A DNA stretch of 27,983 nucleotides from Irpex lacteus (lineage: Eukaryota; Basidiomycota; Agaricomycetes; Polyporales; Irpicaceae). The position numbers were made by a program, and so were the translations under genes. Below the pieces are notes generated by a model that was not told where the DNA came from, searched no databases, and was given only the letters and a program-made list of their open reading frames with translations. This document shows positions 22,546-27,983 of the stretch, piece by piece; within the stretch, counting starts at the first letter, position 1, and the number at the start of each line of letters is the position of its first letter. Location of the stretch: assembly GCA_001986395.2 (NCBI GenBank), contig MQVO02000117.1:1-27983 (forward strand), given 5' to 3'.

Positions 22546-22569
22546 ATATCTTTTTCGCCTGGGCGTGTA
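22546..22569 (-). repeat. Right terminal inverted repeat
   Basis: The inverted partner of 21182-21205, 23 of 24 bases identical. Just inside it lie CGATATC and a run of GATAAC/TTATC words similar to those inside the left end. Confidence 0.75.
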
Positions 22570-23041
22570 GTAGTAGAGACTCGAACGAAAGGACTCGCTC
22601 TGGTCTCCGAAGCCTGCGGAACGCTTGTTTGACGTTCACAGAACTGGACAAGATCGCGAGCCGTTACCAAGCCTGAAAATGCTCCCTACTGTGTACGATA
22701 CCGGTATGTAGTGGACAGCCTGCTATCTTGTAGGCACAATCCAACGGCGAGTCCTTATAAGTTCACCAAATTTGACTCGGAGTAGCAGCGAAAACGTCTA
22801 CAGTACTAGTATGACATCCTTATGATATACATTCCGTGACGCGCGGAGTGCAATGTATGCAAGGGGTAGAAGTACTAGTCTGCAACAGGCCCTCCTCATC
22901 AATGTCTCAGCTGTCACATCGTGAGTCGCCTAGACGCGACAACATAAATTTGGCACCTCTTACCTTCACTTCTAGTCCTTGCTCATATTCAACCCCATTC
23001 TCACAAGCATACACAGGGCTCCTTGACGCATTCCGAGTACC
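22570..23041. other. Intergenic, transposon to EF-hand gene promoter
   Basis: 472 bp upstream of the EF-hand gene start. No coding sequence is recognised. A pyrimidine-rich stretch at about 22955-23010 precedes the ATG, as is common in fungal promoters. Confidence 0.5.
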
Positions 23042-26000
23042 ATGTTGAGTTTAAGACAGAAAGCTAGCAGGTTCTTTCGAGTAAAGAGTTCTTCAAGCTC
23101 CGGATCAGACAGCGGGAGTGTGAAGACGGAGGCCGGGATAATCGAAGGGAAGAACAAACGAGCAAAATCAATGCCACTCGACATCTCACCGTATGCAGGT
23201 ACGTACAGGCCTTCTTGGTGTACATGTAAAAGGTATCTCAATGTTTCCAGGCGATATTGGCCAGACAGGAGATGTACAGGGTCTCACTGTCAGTAGCAGT
23301 CTGCCCGTGATATCAATGCCGATCCCCGAGTTGGTTGACGCGAAGGGATCGCCTGCCACCGCGCTCGAGGGCTTGGGCGTCTTAGAAAGCAAAGCGGACG
23401 AAGTGATTCAGGTGGATAATGAGAGATCCGCCAAAAACGCTAAACGTGTGTTTCAATGTTCCGAGTAACCTGAAACTTTAATATCAGTCTAACAATGCTT
23501 ACGACAGTGAATGACAAGGTCGCTATCTTCAAGAGTTTCAATGACACCCTTCAGTTCAAGAGCACTGCCCAGGATATCATGTCGCAGGCCAAGAACGGTC
23601 TTTGCGACGATCCGTGGTTCATGAGGGCTCTCGATGATGTTGCCAAGATACATCCATTCGTTTCAGGTAGCGACAAATACTCGTGTAGTTGCCTAATACT
23701 TACTGGCATATAGTCGCGGTGATTGCTTTCAAGGCCTGCTACAACATGGAAATGGCGCGACGACAAAATGACAAGAGAGTTATTGCGCTCTTCAGAGAGA
23801 TGAAGGAAATGATCGAGGTTCTTGTTCGGTAAGCGTTGGTAATGTAGTTTGGTGGTCCTCTAAGTAGGTTACCTGATCATCTTCTAGACTGAAGGATATC
23901 ACGGACCCTCAGGTCCTGGGGCTCAATGGGAACATGATCAGGGGCAAGTTACAGACCTTGGTGGATGCCGCCGCACAAGATATCAAGGATTGTGGCAACG
24001 CTTGCGACGTCTGGATGAAGAAGACAGTCCTTGTGAAAGTTCTTGTGGGCCCCGCGTGGGAGGGCAGGCTTGCGGCATTCACCTCTGGCTTTGCCGCCAG
24101 GCGGATGGAGTTTGAGTTTGCCCTCCAAATCCACACTGCGTCTGGTGTCGATGCTATACGAGCGGTTACAACAGCTATGAATGATAGGTATATACTGCTG
24201 CCAACTCACGGAACAACGTTGATGGTCTGACATCGTGCTAGACTGGCGCAGATGTCTCAGCAATTTGCTCTTGCTTTTAGTCAAATGAGGTCACCTGAAG
24301 AACTTCGACTGGCTGAAGTCGTTAGATTGAAGGGAGGGGTTGATGCGGTGAAGAACAACGACGCTGTTCTCCGGGAACTGTTCAAGGCCGAGAAACCCCC
24401 CACACATAGTAAAGGCACCCCCGTAGCCTCAGCAGCAGGCAAGGCGAAGGCACTGCAGGGCGGCGACGGCACGAAGGATCAGCGTGTCAGCGACAAGAGC
24501 GTGCAGCGTTCCGAGTATACTTTCTCAGACTTCAAAGTCGAACTTCGCGAGGACTGGGATACAGCTCTGCAGTCTAACTTAGAGGCGTTCGAAGGCAAAT
24601 TTAGGTTGTTTTATGATCAATTGGAGACGAGCTTGCATCGATATATGCAAGAGGAAAGCAATCGCGTTATTGAGGAAGTCACGAAGGGACCTCATAATCT
24701 CATTCAAGAGCCGGTACGTCTCACCGTCGTGGGTAATATGCAGCCTATAGAGATAAATATTGAACTGAGTGGCAGGAGCTTCGAGTCATCTGGCAAGAAA
24801 TGGTACGCACGATTAACTTCAAGTTTATCCTTGAGTTCGATCTAACTTGATTTCAAGCATTGGCGTCGAAACGTCAAAGCGCGGAAGTTTGTCGTCACAC
24901 TACGAGACCACTTTGCCGATAGTGTACAAGTGTCTTCAGCACAAGATAAACCAGAGAATTCCAGCACCCTGGAGTTGGCAACGGATAACTGGGCACGTCA
25001 GTATGTTGACGTCAAATATTTGCAGCCCATCATAGACGCCATCGACGATGACGGGTCAGGCCACATTACTATCACCGAAGTCAACCGCTTCACGAATGAA
25101 CTGCCGAAATCACTGGGATGGAGGTGCGAGTATAGTACTACTATGATGATCTGTCTACTGATGGCATCCTTAGTCTGATGCTGTGGCTGGCATACTGGGC
25201 AATAGGTATGGTGTAGCCCTGACTCGTATTTTTAACTCTAATGCTCGATCAGGATGGCAGACATTCGCAGCAAAGTATCGAAATGAAATCCTACAGATAT
25301 TCGCGCGTATGTTCGCCATGCGCGATAGAATCTTACCGGAGAACAGGGGCTCGGTGGATTACTACCTGCGGATGACTTGGCCGATATCGTCGCAGCTGAC
25401 GAAGTCTCTTTCTTCACCGCTGACTAGTATACCAGAAAGCCACGAGGAAAAGTTCAAGGAATACGTGCAATTCGAGGAAGATCGACTACGCAATAACCTA
25501 GTAAGGATCAAGTACGATATCGATGCGGTAGAGACCGTATACGGTGTCATGGGCCCAGGACGCATCGAAAAAGTGGTTTGGCACTTGAGTTTCTTCGTCG
25601 TGATTCAGTATCGTTCTGATGATTTTTCATCGTGTCTTTCAGAACCTCCTCGCATTATTAGCCTTGATTCTGAGAAGAGACTTGGAACTATTTGATTTAG
25701 CTACTCGAAGTCGACTGCATATCGAAGAACTGTGGGATGCGGCTGATAGTATACTATTGGTCTCCTACGCTGTTTACTCGCGTTATCAAGATCTAGTTGG
25801 TATGTCTTCATTGGCGAATGTTCTGTTGTCACTAACAAGAGTGTCAATTCATAGTGCAATTCCAACAGCAGAGACTCGACGTCGGGCAAGCGATGAAAAC
25901 AATCGCATGCGAGCTTGTGAGAAATTGTGATTTACCGAGTTATGTTCGCTGGTCGCTGATGCTTATCACGGTTAGTTTGACTACTACCATGATTCGTCTA

Positions 26001-27983
26001 GTCTGGACAAGATGTCCTACGCGCTCGCAGCCAAGGAGCAAGAGCCAACCGACGAGCAGCTTCCCTCCGCGCAGTTGGGGATATGCAGCCAAATAACTAT
26101 CCCATTCCGACTGAGTGGCCCTATGACTGCGAGGGCTATAACGCTGCTTCAGAGCTCTTGACGGAAGCGGATCTCGCGGCACCGGATGGCGTGAAACTCT
26201 TGTGAGCATATCCCTCTTGCAGACATAATTTTTACTTCACACTACATTTTCCAGCCTTGGAGAGTGGAATGGCTTCATCCATGACCAGAATGGTATGAAT
26301 GATAAATCCATGGTATCGTTCTTTGGCCACGCTGCAATCGAAAAGGACTATCAGGTCGAAGGATCGAGCTGGGCAGGCAATCTTCCATTCACGATCACAG
26401 CTTCGGTCATCGAAACTGACGGCATTTACAAGATTAAAGCTGTTATCTCGTACGCCAGAGAACTCAGTGACAGGTATTTTTATGGAACGTTGCAACCGGA
26501 CGGATCTATCACGGGATCTCAAGGCGACAGTGTAGATGAAACAACGCACAGTGCATTGTTCATATGGATGCGTACTCCCGCCGACCTGATGAGACTAAGA
26601 CCTGTACCTCCGTATTGGGTGACCAGTGAGTCTCCTAGTGAGCCGAAGGTGCCAAGCAAGGCGAGAGCCATGTTCGATTACGCGATACGCGCGACCATTT
26701 TTCTAAACCGGAAGAGCTCGTGGTCGTGGAGCTATTTCAAGGAACGGCGCGATATTCGCTTGAAGTTCATGGAATTTCTCACCGCCTATGGAATAGACAA
26801 CACTGCGTATGACTCCAAACCAGAGGTGATGGATGGTATTCTACGTTCAGTGACGAACGTAGACCGGCGTTTCTATGATTCGTACTGGGATTATGAGTGG
26901 AGTTTGATGATGCACGATACGTGAGCAAGAATCTCTCTCATCGCTATGTAACTAAGCGCTTTCTCTTCTAGAGCGTATTGTGATGTATGCAGTACTACTT
27001 GCCACGGCAGTAGATACACCTGCCTCAATTGCTTATACAACGTCACAGCAGAATCAAATTACTGGAGCACAGTTGACTTTTGCTCCCTGAAATGCTCGCA
27101 GACGACGGTCCACCCGGTCACCGTGAATACCCCACACAGATCGGACCATAATATCGTCCACGTACGCACGTTGAGACACGACAGGGACAATGCTCATGAC
27201 TTTGGAGAGGCAAGAGCTGCTGCAGATTACTTGCTCTCCACACTACCAGTTGCCGTCAAGCCAGACACGACTGATGAGAGGCACGAAGGGGATGACGATG
27301 CCATAGACTGCGCTGGCGGGCCTCAAGCTGGTATATTAGACGGTAAATCACCCGCGAGACTCCAGACCACATACTAAAAACTATTCGCTTCCAGAGTCGC
27401 CATTTGTCCCTGCGGCCCTCATTGCGGAATTTGTAAGGAGACTATCACTTTGCCGTGCTGGATATGTGTACATTGCTATATCAACGGTGGGTAATACGTC
27501 CTCTCGAATATGCGATCCCTCAGTGCTCACTCTATCTCCAGATACTAGCAATCCGCTGTATCTTGTGACACCTGCGAAGGACAAGCGTTACTCAAGTGTT
27601 TCACTTGCTCCAAGCCTACAAGCAGAGCCCACGAGTGTATAATTTGAATGGTCGTATGTTTACTCGTAAACACTCATTGGCTGGGATCTATACTTATATG
27701 CCGACTATTATGCTCCCCAGGGCATAATTTCCAGTGCGTGACTTGTATTGCGACGCGAGTGGCAGCAGCACCTGTCGTGGACGCGCCACATACACTTCTT
27801 CACCCTCTCGTCCGCTGCTGCGCTAAGGAAGTGCAGATCAAAGAGCTCACAACGGAGGAAAGAGTTGTCGCAGTCGACAGGAAGATCGACGAACTTGAGC
27901 AGCGTATACTCAAACTCGAAAGCCATATCGAACGGATTGAACAACTCATGGTGAAGGGCAATGTGTCCCAGCTAGCAGTACTC
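23042..27983 (+). CDS. EF-hand protein with four-helix-bundle N-terminus, Cys-rich fingers and coiled coil; 3' end outside window
   Basis: A Ser-rich lead (MLSLRQKASRFFRVK) and a low-complexity stretch are followed, after an intron ending at 23507, by a helical domain at about 23508-24240. That domain has NDKVAIFKSFNDTL, MRALDDVAKIHPFV, KACYNMEMARRQNDKRVIAL and QDIKDCGNACDVW. I know this pattern from fungal proteins whose N-terminus resembles the MLKL/HET-type helical bundle. A linker and a 33-nt microexon (24770-24802, WQELRVIWQEM) lead to WRRNVKARKFVVTLRDHF. One EF-hand has a perfect calcium loop, DDDGSGHITITE (about 25050-25082). A large helical region includes RLRNNLVRIKYDIDA, then a beta-rich part (LGEWNGFIHDQNG) and WSWSYFKERRD. 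Next come a ZZ-like finger (YCDVC...CLNC, about 26975-27035) and further CxxC pairs (27405-27760). A coiled coil (DRKIDELEQRILKLE) reaches the edge. About 18 short introns are inferred. The function is not established. Confidence 0.85.

Larger units (their letters stand above)
21182..22569. mobile_element. Likely non-autonomous DNA transposon (MITE-like), 1388 bp, with 24-bp inverted ends
   Basis: The two ends are inverted copies of each other over 24 bases with one mismatch (at base 8). Each begins TACACGC, continues CAGGCGAAAAAGATAT and points inward. The first 160 bp and the last 250 bp carry many short palindromic motifs (GATATC, and GTTATAC/GTATAAC-like words) on both sides. The central ~900 bp is without them and is partly GC-rich (near 21642-21664). 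No open frame looks like a transposase, so it would need enzymes from elsewhere. The outermost TA could be a target-site duplication, but TA lies inside a region that is inverted anyway, so this is weak. The superfamily is unknown. Confidence 0.6.

Overview
The window is nuclear DNA from a basidiomycete fungus, almost certainly an Agaricomycete. The genes are split by many short introns (about 50-75 nt) with GT...AG ends. Several proteins belong to families I know from mushroom-forming fungi: a Δ12 fatty-acid desaturase, a fungal seven-helix membrane protein, a microsomal P450, and an EF-hand protein with a four-helix-bundle start. I built the gene models by hand, joining exons by reading frame, splice signals and family motifs. 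Most exon joins are therefore well supported, but a few are ambiguous and are named as such.

Layout, left to right. DUS3 (tRNA dihydrouridine synthase, minus, cut by the left edge) at 1-1720. An intact Δ12 desaturase with about nine introns (minus) at 2119-3866. A 2.3-kb gene-poor stretch. A TPR protein (plus, 6152-7521) that appears to carry a one-base frameshift. An ArfGAP (minus, 7795-9630) that diverges across 262 bp from a small KPWE-motif protein resembling the newly described peroxin PEX39 (plus, 9893-10540). An F-box protein (minus, 10646-11807). A seven-transmembrane orphan (plus, 12899-14298) behind a TATA box. A cytochrome P450 (minus, 14500-16772). The DNA-repair nuclease MRE11 (plus, 17910-20834), with an MluI-box-like motif just upstream. 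A gene-free 2.2-kb interval holding a likely non-autonomous transposon of 1388 bp with 24-bp terminal inverted repeats (21182-22569). Last, a long EF-hand protein with a four-helix-bundle N-terminus, Cys-rich fingers and a C-terminal coiled coil (plus, from 23042), running off the right edge.

Most of this is ordinary housekeeping sequence in the alternating orientations usual for fungi. There is no operon and no convincing biosynthetic cluster: the P450 and desaturase are far apart with unrelated genes between. The parts most worth a second look are the inverted-repeat element with its clustered GATATC palindromes, the KPWE protein, the EF-hand/helical-bundle protein (possibly a calcium-responsive relative of fungal NLR-type immune proteins), and two apparent one-base frameshifts in otherwise intact genes (DUS3 and the TPR gene). 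No tRNA, rRNA or CRISPR was found.
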